A stretch of DNA of 64,000 nucleotides from Domibacillus indicus (GTDB taxonomy: Bacteria; Bacillota; Bacilli; Bacillales; Domibacillaceae), in assembly GCF_023715895.1 (NCBI RefSeq), contig NZ_JAMBOO010000016.1:1-64000 (forward strand). Direction: 5' to 3'. How positions within the stretch are numbered: position 1 is the first letter of the stretch; each line of letters starts with the position of its first letter. Below are positions 7,350 to 15,007 of the stretch, in pieces. The translations under genes were made by a program, and so were the position numbers. The notes under the pieces are model-generated. The model did not search any database. It saw nothing but the letters and a program-made list of their open reading frames with translations, and had not been told where the DNA came from.

Positions 7350-7456
7350 AAACTGCTTTTTCATGAGTCGAAAACCGCCAGCTTATAGACTTGTTTTCAG
7401 TAAAGAAACGGGTCAGGCATATAGAATATGCCTGCTCCGTAAAGATCTGTTGAACC

Positions 7457-8215
7457 TTAATCCATATGTGAACCGCCATTAATATCGATCTCTTCACCAG
7501 TGATGTAAGATGCTTCCTGAGAGGCCAGGAACGCAATCGTTGCGGCGATCTCTCTTGTTTCACCTGGACGTGCCATTGGGATGCTGTCGATGACCTTTTT
7601 CGCATCCTCTTCAGGAAGTGATTTCCAGATATCCGTATTCACAAGGCCGGGAGCTACACAGTTTACTGTGATGCCATCCTGCCCCACTTCCCGGGCAAGG
7701 TTTTTAGAAAAACCTAATACAGCTGCTTTAGAAGCGGAGTAATGAGCCCCACCAAAAACGCCGCCGCCTCTTTTGGCAGATACAGAAGACAAGCTGATAA
7801 TACGGCCATATTGCTGCTTTTTCATTGTGGCCAAGACGGCTTGCGTGCACAGGAACAAACCAAACATATTGACGTTAAATACTCTTGTCATATCTTCGAG
7901 TGTCATATCTTCAACGGTTACTTTTTGAGAAATCCCGGCATTGTTCACCAAAATATCAATGCGTCCAAACGCCTCAAGCGTTTTGGCTACCATTTGGTCA
8001 ACTGATTCCTTGTTTGTTACATTCACTTCTACTCCGATGGCTTTTCCGCCATTTTCCGTAATCGCTTCTACTGTGTCCCAAATACCGGCTGGATTCATGT
8101 CAGCTACCACAATCGAAGCACCCTGCTCCGCAAGGGTTAATGCAATCGTCCGTCCAATTCCTTTTTCGGAACCGCTTCCAGTCACTATAGCTACTTTATC
8201 ATTTAATGTAAACAT
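7457..8215 (-). CDS. Short-chain dehydrogenase/reductase (sugar or polyol type)
   Basis: This 252-residue classical SDR has the cofactor loop TGSGSEKGIG, an NNAG motif, the catalytic Ser in SLSSVSAKR and YSASK (Tyr-x-x-x-Lys). It ends in GGSHMD. NAD(P)+ oxidation of a hydroxyl on a sugar, polyol or sugar acid is the likely reaction. It follows the transketolase C-subunit by 28 bases and is the last gene of that operon. A small inverted repeat (7413-7433) lies downstream. FabG-like annotation is possible by similarity, but the context argues for catabolism. Confidence 0.85.
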   Translation of the reverse strand: MFTLNDKVAIVTGSGSEKGIGRTIALTLAEQGASIVVADMNPAGIWDTVEAITENGGKAIGVEVNVTNKESVDQMVAKTLEAFGRIDILVNNAGISQKVTVEDMTLEDMTRVFNVNMFGLFLCTQAVLATMKKQQYGRIISLSSVSAKRGGGVFGGAHYSASKAAVLGFSKNLAREVGQDGITVNCVAPGLVNTDIWKSLPEEDAKKVIDSIPMARPGETREIAATIAFLASQEASYITGEEIDINGGSHMD

Positions 8216-8243
8216 GGCGTACCCCTATTTTCATATTTTATTT

Positions 8244-9191
8244 TTAAAGCATTTCTTTTGCTGTTTGAACAATGTTTTCAATGGTAATGCCGTTGATTTC
8301 CATCAGCTTCTCATAAGGAGCTGATTCTCCAAACTGGTCCTGGACTCCAATTCGTTTTACTCGGCCCCGTCCTTCTTCCGCTGCCACTTCACATACAGCG
8401 CTTCCCAGGCCGTTCAGGATGTTATGGTCCTCTACAGTCACGATGTTGCCGATATCGAGGCACTCTACCACCGCTTCTCTGTCTAGAGGCTTAATCGTAT
8501 GCATATCTAAAAGCGTTACAGAAATCCCTTGTTCTTCCAGCTGCTTGGCCGCTTCTAAGGCAAGGTATACGGTATCGCCATTCGCGATAATCGCAATATC
8601 TTTTCCGTGCTTTAGTTTCTTGGCTTTTCCGATGATGAATTCTTCATTTTCGTTGTAAATAACTGGCACCGCGTCACGAGTAAAGCGGAGATACATTGGA
8701 CCGTACGTATTCGCTGCCTGCTCGATCAGTTTTCTTGTTGAATAGTAATCAGAACCCATAATGACGGTCATATTTGGGAATGTTCTTAAAACGCCCATAT
8801 CTTCAATCGCCTGATGGCTTCCCCCGTCGTTTCCTGGAGTCAGTCCGCCGTGTGAGCAGGCGATCTTTACGTTCAAGTTTGGATAGCATACTTCCTGGCG
8901 GATTTGTTCCGCCATCCGCAGCGAGCCAAAAACAGCGTAAGTGCTTACAAATGGAATTTTACCAGTTGTTGCAAGACCTGCTGCCAGGCCGGCACCGTTC
9001 TGCTCCGCAATCCCGACGTTCACATGCTGATTAGGAAGCTGCTTAATGAATTCTCCTGTTTTACATGACTTGCCGATATCAATATCTACTACGTAAATAT
9101 TTTTATTTTCTTTTCCTAATTTAACGATTTCATCACCGAAAGCTTCCCGTGTCGCTTTTTTTGTCATTACTGCTTTTTCAGTTAGGCTCAT
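8244..9191 (-). CDS. Transketolase, C-terminal subunit (split enzyme)
   Basis: This 315-residue protein holds the pyrimidine-binding domain and the C-terminal domain of transketolase. The catalytic Glu lies in GIAEQNGAGLAAG, followed by SHGGLTPGNDGGSHQ. It pairs with the N-terminal subunit, whose stop codon it overlaps by four bases (ATGA type), so translation is coupled. Split transketolases transfer two-carbon ketol units with ThDP. They are common in specialised catabolic clusters, separate from the housekeeping one-chain enzyme. The acceptor and donor here are unknown. The start follows GGAGG. Confidence 0.93.
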   Translation of the reverse strand: MSLTEKAVMTKKATREAFGDEIVKLGKENKNIYVVDIDIGKSCKTGEFIKQLPNQHVNVGIAEQNGAGLAAGLATTGKIPFVSTYAVFGSLRMAEQIRQEVCYPNLNVKIACSHGGLTPGNDGGSHQAIEDMGVLRTFPNMTVIMGSDYYSTRKLIEQAANTYGPMYLRFTRDAVPVIYNENEEFIIGKAKKLKHGKDIAIIANGDTVYLALEAAKQLEEQGISVTLLDMHTIKPLDREAVVECLDIGNIVTVEDHNILNGLGSAVCEVAAEEGRGRVKRIGVQDQFGESAPYEKLMEINGITIENIVQTAKEML

Positions 9192-10024
9192 GATTTTAAA
9201 CCTCCTGCTAATTCTTCTAGTGCTTGCTCATATTCCTTTTCATTTGGTGCTACACCATGCCATGAGCAGACGTCTTCCATATAAGAAACGCCTTTGCCTT
9301 TAATCGTGTCGGCTACAATGCATTTCGGCTTTCCATTTTTCGCTTTTGTTACTTCATCTAATGTCTGCACGATTTCTTCCATCGAGTGGCCATCAATTCG
9401 TTTCGTTTCAAAACCGAATACTTCAAACTTTTTCTCGATGTCCTGCAGAGGCATAATTTCCTCACAGAAGCCATCAATTTGAAGACGGTTATTATCGACA
9501 AAAACAATTAAGTTATCCAGGTTGTATTTTACAGCCGTTTGAACCGCTTCCCAAATTTGCCCTTCCTGGCACTCCCCGTCGCCTACCATAGCGAATACCC
9601 GGTAATCTTTTTCGTCCCGATTGCCTGCAAGTGCCATACCGACGCCGCAGGAAAGGCCCTGGCCTAGTGAACCGGTTGAAATATCGATGCCCGGGCACTT
9701 CTTCATATCAGGATGACCCTGGAATGGCGATCCGTATTGTCTTAGCTTGTATACGTTTTCATATGGAACAAAGCCTCGGAGCGCCAGGGCAGCATATTGA
9801 ATAGGGGCTACATGGCCTTTTGAGAGAACAAAACGGTCCCGGTCTTCCCATTTCGGATTTTGGGGATCTATATTCATTTCTTTAAAATAAAGGGCTGTGA
9901 TGATATCTGCAGCGGATAATGAACCCCCTGGATGTCCGGACTGAGCCTCAAAAATCATCGTAATGGCTGTTTTTCTAAGCTCAATCGCTTTTTCTTGTAG
10001 TTCCGCAACACTTACTTCTTTCAC
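9188..10024 (-). CDS. Transketolase, N-terminal (ThDP-binding) subunit
   Basis: The preferred start is GTG at 10024, behind AGAGGTGATTGTA; an ATG at 10042 lacks a ribosome site. The 278-residue product has the ThDP/Mg2+ motif GDGECQEGQIWEA with the downstream NNRLQIDG, plus the KGH and HPG/GHPDM segments of transketolases. It is the first gene of the operon tktN-tktC-SDR. The leader carries three ACTTGT repeats and a TTGT-N3-ACAA operator identical to that in front of gntR, and the promoter overlaps a cre-like site, so both specific and CcpA control are expected. Confidence 0.93.
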   Translation of the reverse strand: MKEVSVAELQEKAIELRKTAITMIFEAQSGHPGGSLSAADIITALYFKEMNIDPQNPKWEDRDRFVLSKGHVAPIQYAALALRGFVPYENVYKLRQYGSPFQGHPDMKKCPGIDISTGSLGQGLSCGVGMALAGNRDEKDYRVFAMVGDGECQEGQIWEAVQTAVKYNLDNLIVFVDNNRLQIDGFCEEIMPLQDIEKKFEVFGFETKRIDGHSMEEIVQTLDEVTKAKNGKPKCIVADTIKGKGVSYMEDVCSWHGVAPNEKEYEQALEELAGGLKS

Positions 10025-10064
10025 TACAATCACCTCTGTCATAATTTAAGATGTAAACTTAACT

Positions 10065-10095
10065 ACTTGTTAACTTGTGTACTTGTATGACAACT
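10065..10095. promoter_or_regulatory. Triple ACTTGT repeat with GntR-type operator
   Basis: ACTTGT begins at 10065, 10073 and 10081, an exact 8-base period, and the third copy forms TTGTATGACAA (10083-10093), identical to the core at the gntR start site. It lies downstream of the predicted transketolase start site. Confidence 0.65.
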
Positions 10096-10108
10096 AGCTT
10101 ATGTGAAC

Positions 10109-10137
10109 ACTATACAACTGTTGAAAGCGTTTGTCTA
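10109..10137 (-). promoter_or_regulatory. Transketolase operon promoter with overlapping cre-like site
   Basis: On the minus strand TAGACA (10132-10137) and TATAGT (10109-10114) are 17 bases apart. Positions 10121-10136 read AAACGCTTTCAA at the core, a cre-like match with two mismatches, lying over the -35 and spacer. CcpA bound there would block RNA polymerase. Confidence 0.65.
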
Positions 10138-10140
10138 TAC

Positions 10141-10307
10141 CTTTTTTCAAAAAATTTGTTTTTTTGTATCCGGATACATTTTTGCATTGATTTATCAATT
10201 GCTTATGTTAAAACCACCAAGTCTATATAAACTGCTCTTAAGCTAACTTTTTCTAATTACTTTTAAAGTTTTTAGTTTTTTGTTATGTATATAGGTTTAT
10301 GTCATTA
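10141..10307. other. AT-rich spacer upstream of the transketolase promoter
   Basis: About 170 bases of AT-rich sequence with no gene, repeat or clear site. Confidence 0.3.
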
Positions 10308-10340
10308 AAAAGAGCATGCTTCGAAAAAACATGCTCTTTC
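10308..10340. terminator. Hairpin terminator after the extended SDR gene
   Basis: The stem AAAGAGCATG/CATGCTCTTT has an 11-base loop. On the minus strand it is followed by a short T-rich tract, consistent with termination of the gene at 10450-11469. Confidence 0.6.
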
Positions 10341-10449
10341 ACCAAAGTGTTAACCACTCACTATTTTGAATTTTATACGCTTAACCTATGTTCAAATCCA
10401 TCTTTTCCGCAATCCTTCAGTTTTCATTTTTTACTTTTTCTCACTCTCT

Positions 10450-11469
10450 TTAGAATGATTTCTTGAACATATTTAGACATTCCTGCTGCACGTCAATCAG
10501 CTTATCACAGAAACTGTTAAATTCCTCGTCGGTCTTCTGCAGTTCCGGATGGGCCAAGATATGTTCAATCGTTTCCCTGACTCCTTCATCGAACCGTTTC
10601 GTTGCGATGAAATTCGGTACAAGTCTTTTGATTTTGCTGTTGTCAAATACAGCGCAGCCAGCTTTATCCCCGAGTAATGGCCCTTCTAGATCCGGCCGGC
10701 AGCCAACGAGGAAATCAGTCGCTACATGGATTTTTTTCACTTCCACATTAAAAACTGCCCCAATGCAGTCATAAATTTTGTTCCAGGTTAGCGCCTCGTC
10801 CGATGTAATATGAACCGCTTCCCCTATAGCCCCTTGATTGGCCATCAGTCCGACAAATGCTTTAGCAAAATCGGTGTTATGCGTTAACGTCCAAAGCGAC
10901 GTACCGTCACCATGAATAATGACCGGCTTTCCTTGTCGGATGCGTTCTACAACCTGCCAGCTGCCGTTTTTTCCGTAAAAGGCTACCGGTACCTTTTGTT
11001 CTCCGTATGTATGACTTGGACGTACGATTGTGACTGGAAACTGATTGTTACGATATTCCGCCATCAGCATCTCTTCACAAGCGATTTTGTCCCGTGAATA
11101 CTCCCAGTACGGGTTACTTAATGGTGTGCTTTCACTTGTTCGATAATAAGAAAGTGGTTTTTGATAAGCGGAAGCGGAGCTGATAAAAATAAACTGCTTC
11201 GTTTTGTTTGTAAATAGCCTTATATCACGTTCAACGTGCTCTGGCTTAAAGGCGATAAAGTCCGCAACCACATCGAAATGGAAATCCTTGATGAGTTCGG
11301 CAACCGCTTTTTCGTCTTGGATATCGCCTTTGATAACCGTTGCGCCTTCAGGTACTTGGTCCAAACGGTTCCCCCTGTTTAAAAGGTATAAGTCCCATCC
11401 TTTTTCCACGATATGCTTTGAAACGGCACTGCTGATTGTCCCGGTTCCTCCAATAAATAACGCCTTCAT
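10450..11469 (-). CDS. NAD-dependent epimerase/dehydratase (extended SDR)
   Basis: This 339-residue protein has the N-terminal Rossmann motif MKALFIGGTGTISSAV, an active-site Ser in FISSASAYQ and YSRDK (Tyr-x-x-x-Lys), with a C-terminal substrate domain. This places it with extended SDRs acting on nucleotide sugars or with isoflavone-reductase-like relatives. The reaction cannot be fixed. The start at 11469 follows AAGGAGTGAGG. It stands alone between terminators and upstream of a plus-strand sporulation gene, so its role in the surrounding clusters is unclear. Confidence 0.8.
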   Translation of the reverse strand: MKALFIGGTGTISSAVSKHIVEKGWDLYLLNRGNRLDQVPEGATVIKGDIQDEKAVAELIKDFHFDVVADFIAFKPEHVERDIRLFTNKTKQFIFISSASAYQKPLSYYRTSESTPLSNPYWEYSRDKIACEEMLMAEYRNNQFPVTIVRPSHTYGEQKVPVAFYGKNGSWQVVERIRQGKPVIIHGDGTSLWTLTHNTDFAKAFVGLMANQGAIGEAVHITSDEALTWNKIYDCIGAVFNVEVKKIHVATDFLVGCRPDLEGPLLGDKAGCAVFDNSKIKRLVPNFIATKRFDEGVRETIEHILAHPELQKTDEEFNSFCDKLIDVQQECLNMFKKSF

Positions 11470-11701
11470 TTCCTCACTCCTTCTTTATAGAACAGTTTAC
11501 ATAGTAAATTTTAACAAAGCAGACTTTGAATGAGCAAGGCAGGCATTGGCAATCGAATTAATTCGTTTAATCCCTTCTAGCCTCTTTCTCTCAAATTGTC
11601 TGTAATCACATAAAAGTATCTGACAAGAAAAACGGGTATACTAAAGCTATCTGAATATCCTTATACCTTAAATAAGTAATCAGCTAAAAGGGGGCGTGCA
11701 G

Positions 11702-12298
11702 ATGTATCCTTTTAAAAACAGAAAAGCCGTTCAGCGGCACAAAAAAACAGTTCGTTTTATAACGAAAACCGGTGAGGAAACCGCAGAGATGTCGAAACAA
11801 ATCGCACATTCACTTCGCTTATCCTCTAAAGAGCCTGTTTTTTTATGTATTGGCTCTGATCGGTCTACAGGAGATTCTTTTGGCCCTTTAGTCGGCACGA
11901 TGCTAAAAGAACATCCTATTCCCTATCAGGTGTTTGGCACACTCAGCGAACCGGTACATGCCCAGAATTTAAAAATCGTTTTAAAAGAAATTCAAAAAAA
12001 GAAACTGGATTCACTTGTTTTTGCCATTGATGCCTGTTTAGGTGATCCCCATCAGATTGAATCCATTTATTTTAATGAGGGATCTTTCTGCCCGGGGAAT
12101 GCTGTTCATCAAACGCTGCCGGAAGTTGGTGATTATCATCTTAAAGCAGTCGTCAATCATTTAGATCCTTTTTTCCCCGTACATTCTTTGAATAACACAA
12201 GATTAGATACAGTGATGAGATTAGCAAAAAGAACAACATCCATTTTAATAAATGCCACTCAGCTCTCTAACATTGAAAATGAATCGGCATCTTCTTAA
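11702..12298 (+). CDS. yyaC: YyaC-type spore protein (DUF1256, GPR-like fold)
   Basis: The product has about 198 residues from ATG 11702 (an in-frame GTG at 11696 is also possible); the ribosome site is AAAGGGGG. Family features are the CIGSDRSTGDSFGPLVG motif near residue 55 and FAIDACLGDP near residue 105. YyaC resembles the germination protease GPR and is made during sporulation in B. subtilis. A sigma-F/G-like -10 (GGGTATACTA at 11634-11643) lies about 60 bases upstream, but the assignment is tentative. It is monocistronic, with a terminator following. Confidence 0.85.
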   Translation: MYPFKNRKAVQRHKKTVRFITKTGEETAEMSKQIAHSLRLSSKEPVFLCIGSDRSTGDSFGPLVGTMLKEHPIPYQVFGTLSEPVHAQNLKIVLKEIQKKKLDSLVFAIDACLGDPHQIESIYFNEGSFCPGNAVHQTLPEVGDYHLKAVVNHLDPFFPVHSLNNTRLDTVMRLAKRTTSILINATQLSNIENESASS

Positions 12299-12306
12299 AC
12301 ACGAAC

Positions 12307-12346
12307 GCAAAAAAGTGCAGATCTCCAGATGGTCTACACTTTTTTC
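12307..12346. terminator. Bidirectional terminator between yyaC and the HPr-like gene
   Basis: AAAAAAGTG..AGA.CT pairs with GG.CTACACTTTTTT across a 4-6 base loop, with T runs on both strands. It serves convergent genes. Confidence 0.75.
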
Positions 12347-12354
12347 ATTTACAT

Positions 12355-12603
12355 TTATACGACTCCAACTGGCAGACTTTGTTTCCATAATACACTCGCC
12401 ATCGCCAATTTTGCTTTTTCTTCGTCCGGTCCATGAATCTCTAATTTAAATGAGCTTGAGCTTAAAATACTATAGGTTAATCCTGGGATACTTTTAGCGT
12501 CTATCATTTTGTGATCTGTAATAATAACGATACTTGACTTATACTGGCTGGCAGTTTGATTGATTTCTGCTACGATGTGTGCGGTCGTCTTATCTAAAGA
12601 CAT
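12355..12603 (-). CDS. Crh/HPr-like protein lacking His15, paralogue 1
   Basis: This product has 82 residues from ATG 12603 (ribosome site AAAGGG). It follows the HPr fold: INQTASQY matches helix 1 and IDAKSIPGLTYS matches the HPr Ser46 segment (KSI.G). The active His15 motif (GIHARPA) is replaced by TAHIVAE, with no His at the catalytic position and no Pro18, so PTS phosphotransfer is not expected. The Ser46-equivalent is kept, as in Crh, which acts with CcpA. It is the last gene after the CitMHS transporter. A second copy lies beside aconitase. Role as a CcpA co-regulator is inference. Confidence 0.75.
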   Translation of the reverse strand: MSLDKTTAHIVAEINQTASQYKSSIVIITDHKMIDAKSIPGLTYSILSSSSFKLEIHGPDEEKAKLAMASVLWKQSLPVGVV

Positions 12604-12691
12604 GCTCATCACCCTTTCGAAAAGTGAAGTGCGTTATTCTTGCTGGATCGGTAAAGGTTTATGATTTTCTTGAGCTTTCCTGTACATGGTT

Positions 12692-14002
12692 TTACAAAGA
12701 AAAAGCACCGGTGAGCAATGAGACTGCAATCATAATAATCGATGTTCCAACAGCCCATAGAAGCGTAAACCGTTGAAATTCTCCAAAGTCAACCTTCACC
12801 ATTCCTACTAGTAAATACGTAGAAGCCACAAGCGGGCTGAGCAAATGCACAGCTGGTCCCATCAAAGAAGCACGTGCTACTTCTACAGCCGGAACTCCAT
12901 AGGTAGAAGCTGCTTCCGCAAGTATTGGGAGAATGCCGAAATAGTACGCATCATTTGACATAAAAAACGTAAACGGCATACTCGCAACAGCTGTAATAAT
13001 CGCAAAATGCGGACCCCATGCTTCTGGTATAATGCTTACTAGGCTGTTGGCCATTGCATCTACCATCTTCGTACCGGACAGTATGCCTGTAAATACACCT
13101 GCTGCAAATACAAGGGATACAACGGCTAAAACGTTGCTTGCATGAGCAGCGATTCTCGCTTTTTGTTCTTCTAGTTTCGGATAGTTAATCAGAATCGCTA
13201 CAGCAAAAGCAATCATAAACAAGTACTGCAGTGGAACTAAACCAAGAATAAGGGTTACCATAAGGGCTACAGTTAAAGCAAAGTTGATTAAACGAAGCTT
13301 TGGACGCTTTGTATCAACTCCCTCTAATGTTGCAGCATTCTCACTGTACTTTTGCTGTTCTGAATAGAAATCCCCCAAATCAATCACGCCTAAACGCTTT
13401 CGCTCTCTAAGTCCAAAAACGTAAGCAGTGAATAAAACCCAAATGGAACCGCCAACCATTGCCGGAACAAGCGGAACAAACACATCAGCCATTTCGAGCT
13501 GCAGCGCACTCACGACTCGTGCCATTGCGCCAGCCCAAGGCGTAATATTCATCACCGAGTTTCCTAATACGGCAATCGCTGCTAATATTAACGGATGCAT
13601 ACCAATTCTTTTGTACAAAGGAAGCATAGCTGAAATGGTGATCATATACGTGGTAGTTCCATCGCCATCCAGAGAAATAAGCAATACTAAGACCGCTGTT
13701 CCGAGAGTAATTTTTAAAGGGTCACCCTTCACAAATTTAAGAATTTTTCCTACAACAGGGTCAAACAAACCTGCGTCAATCATAACACCGAAATACAAGA
13801 TGGCGAACATAAGCATAACACCTGTCGGGGCCAGCTGCTCAATTCCGGCTAAGGACATTTCACCGATTTTCGCAAAGGAAAAACCGGCAAAAAGAGCAAA
13901 AATGCTTGGAATAACCATTAATGCGATTAACGCACTGATCCTATTCGTCATGATCAAAAACATAAATACGCAAATCATAGCGTATCCTAAAATTGCTAAC
14001 AT
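12692..14002 (-). CDS. CitMHS family metal-citrate:H+ symporter, copy 1
   Basis: This 436-residue protein has about 11-12 membrane helices. The conserved elements APTGVMLMFAILYFGVMIDAG and DGDGTTTYMITISAMLPLY are typical of CitM/CitH carriers, which import citrate complexed with Mg2+ or Ca2+. A cre-like site lies 15-30 bases upstream of the start. It follows a TIM-barrel isomerase gene by about 60 bases and precedes the HPr-like gene, forming an operon with an LDH2-type dehydrogenase. The true substrate may be another di- or tricarboxylate. Confidence 0.92.
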   Translation of the reverse strand: MLAILGYAMICVFMFLIMTNRISALIALMVIPSIFALFAGFSFAKIGEMSLAGIEQLAPTGVMLMFAILYFGVMIDAGLFDPVVGKILKFVKGDPLKITLGTAVLVLLISLDGDGTTTYMITISAMLPLYKRIGMHPLILAAIAVLGNSVMNITPWAGAMARVVSALQLEMADVFVPLVPAMVGGSIWVLFTAYVFGLRERKRLGVIDLGDFYSEQQKYSENAATLEGVDTKRPKLRLINFALTVALMVTLILGLVPLQYLFMIAFAVAILINYPKLEEQKARIAAHASNVLAVVSLVFAAGVFTGILSGTKMVDAMANSLVSIIPEAWGPHFAIITAVASMPFTFFMSNDAYYFGILPILAEAASTYGVPAVEVARASLMGPAVHLLSPLVASTYLLVGMVKVDFGEFQRFTLLWAVGTSIIMIAVSLLTGAFSL

Positions 14003-14016
14003 CTAAGTTCCCCCTT

Positions 14017-14032
14017 TTGTTTACGCTTTCAT
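14017..14032. promoter_or_regulatory. cre-like site before CitMHS copy 1
   Basis: TTGTTTACGCTTTCAT matches 14 of 16 cre consensus positions and lies just upstream of the transporter start. Confidence 0.5.
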
Positions 14033-14060
14033 TTATTGGAAATAAGGATAGAACAGAGAG

Positions 14061-14882
14061 TTAAGCCCTGTTTCGTTCCTTAATCATTCCTATTAAGAAT
14101 TCAAAAGCGTCTTTTGCTTCTGAATAACTATCTTCTCCCTGATTAATTTCCGGAGTAATAAAACCTTTATAGTTTAAAGAAATCAGTGATTGAATAACTT
14201 CCTCGAATTCGAACGTTCCTTTTCCTGGTGCCTTGCGGCTGCTGTCGGCTATGTGAAGGTAGATCAACTTTTTATGAGACTTTTCGAAATTTTCCGTTAT
14301 CGATTCACCTTCCATTTTCATGTGATAAACATCCAGCATTAGTTTTAGGTTTGGCAGGTTCATAGACTCTAAGAAAGAAAACGCATCTAAAGTGGTATGA
14401 AGATTATTCATAGCGGTTCGACTTTGAGGCTCTAGTGCTACCTCGATTCCAGCTTTTTGTGCGTATTCGCATATCTGCTCGAACCCTTCCTTCATCCAGA
14501 CCCATGATTGATCCGAATTCTCTTTATCAATCTCGCCTCTTAGCTTTCCAATACTCACCGGACAATCGAACTGGGAGGCAAAGTCTACTATCTTTTTAGC
14601 CCGCTCCACAGCTGCTGCCCTCGTTTCCTGGTTCTTAGCGGTAAATGTTAATTGATCGTCACTGACAACCGGGCCTGTCCCAACTGCTGCAATTTGAAGG
14701 TCCAATCGCTGTACTAAGCTGTGAATCAGAGAGACATCTACCTCTTCCGGATTTCGGGTAAGCAGTTCAATACCTGAATAGCCAATTCCTTTGAGCTGGG
14801 AAAGAGCATCTTTTGTATCTCCCTTGTATCCCAGGAGCGGTTTTTTTGTTTCTTCTGTTAAAAAAGGATACGCTAGCTTCAT
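14061..14882 (-). CDS. Sugar phosphate isomerase/epimerase-like TIM barrel (AP endonuclease 2 fold)
   Basis: This product has 273 residues from ATG 14882, behind GGAAGGAAG. It has xylose-isomerase-like TIM-barrel segments: GYSGIELLTR, VALEPQSR (metal-binding Glu), MLDVYHMKMEG (Asp and His) and ITPEINQGED (Glu). Such proteins isomerise or epimerise hydroxy-ketones, for example hydroxypyruvate or 3-keto sugars, with a divalent metal. It sits between an LDH2-type dehydrogenase and a citrate-type transporter, suggesting a hydroxy-acid substrate. A perfect 11-bp inverted repeat lies between it and the upstream gene. Confidence 0.82.
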   Translation of the reverse strand: MKLAYPFLTEETKKPLLGYKGDTKDALSQLKGIGYSGIELLTRNPEEVDVSLIHSLVQRLDLQIAAVGTGPVVSDDQLTFTAKNQETRAAAVERAKKIVDFASQFDCPVSIGKLRGEIDKENSDQSWVWMKEGFEQICEYAQKAGIEVALEPQSRTAMNNLHTTLDAFSFLESMNLPNLKLMLDVYHMKMEGESITENFEKSHKKLIYLHIADSSRKAPGKGTFEFEEVIQSLISLNYKGFITPEINQGEDSYSEAKDAFEFLIGMIKERNRA

Positions 14883-14948
14883 GTCTTCCTTCCTTTCTGC
14901 TGACAAACTAGTTAACAGTCATGATAGAATCTTGCTAAAAGTTTCTTC

Positions 14949-14991
14949 AATCCGTATACACAAGAATACACCTGAAAAACGTATACGGATT
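14949..14991. repeat. Perfect 11-bp inverted repeat in an operon gap
   Basis: AATCCGTATAC (14949-14959) and GTATACGGATT (14981-14991) flank 21 bases. It may be a regulator binding site (each arm also contains the palindrome GTATAC) or a processing hairpin. No T run follows, so a terminator is unlikely. Confidence 0.7.
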
Positions 14992-15007
14992 AAAGACCAT
15001 TCATTTA

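Noticed and set aside
7413-7433. Terminator between the SDR and MFS genes
   Set aside because: The inverted repeat CAGGCATAT/ATATGCCTG is clear, but there is no adequate T run on either strand; it may only modulate read-through.
2673-10024. Sulfoquinovose transketolase pathway (SqwGH with RpiB-like SqwI)
   Set aside because: The split transketolase plus RpiB recalls it, but no sulfoquinovosidase, SQ isomerase, sulfolactaldehyde enzyme or sulfonate exporter is in the cluster, and the RpiB is not in the operon.
13428-14006. Plus-strand 192-codon frame over CitMHS copy 1
   Set aside because: It mirrors a hydrophobic membrane protein on the other strand and has no family signature.
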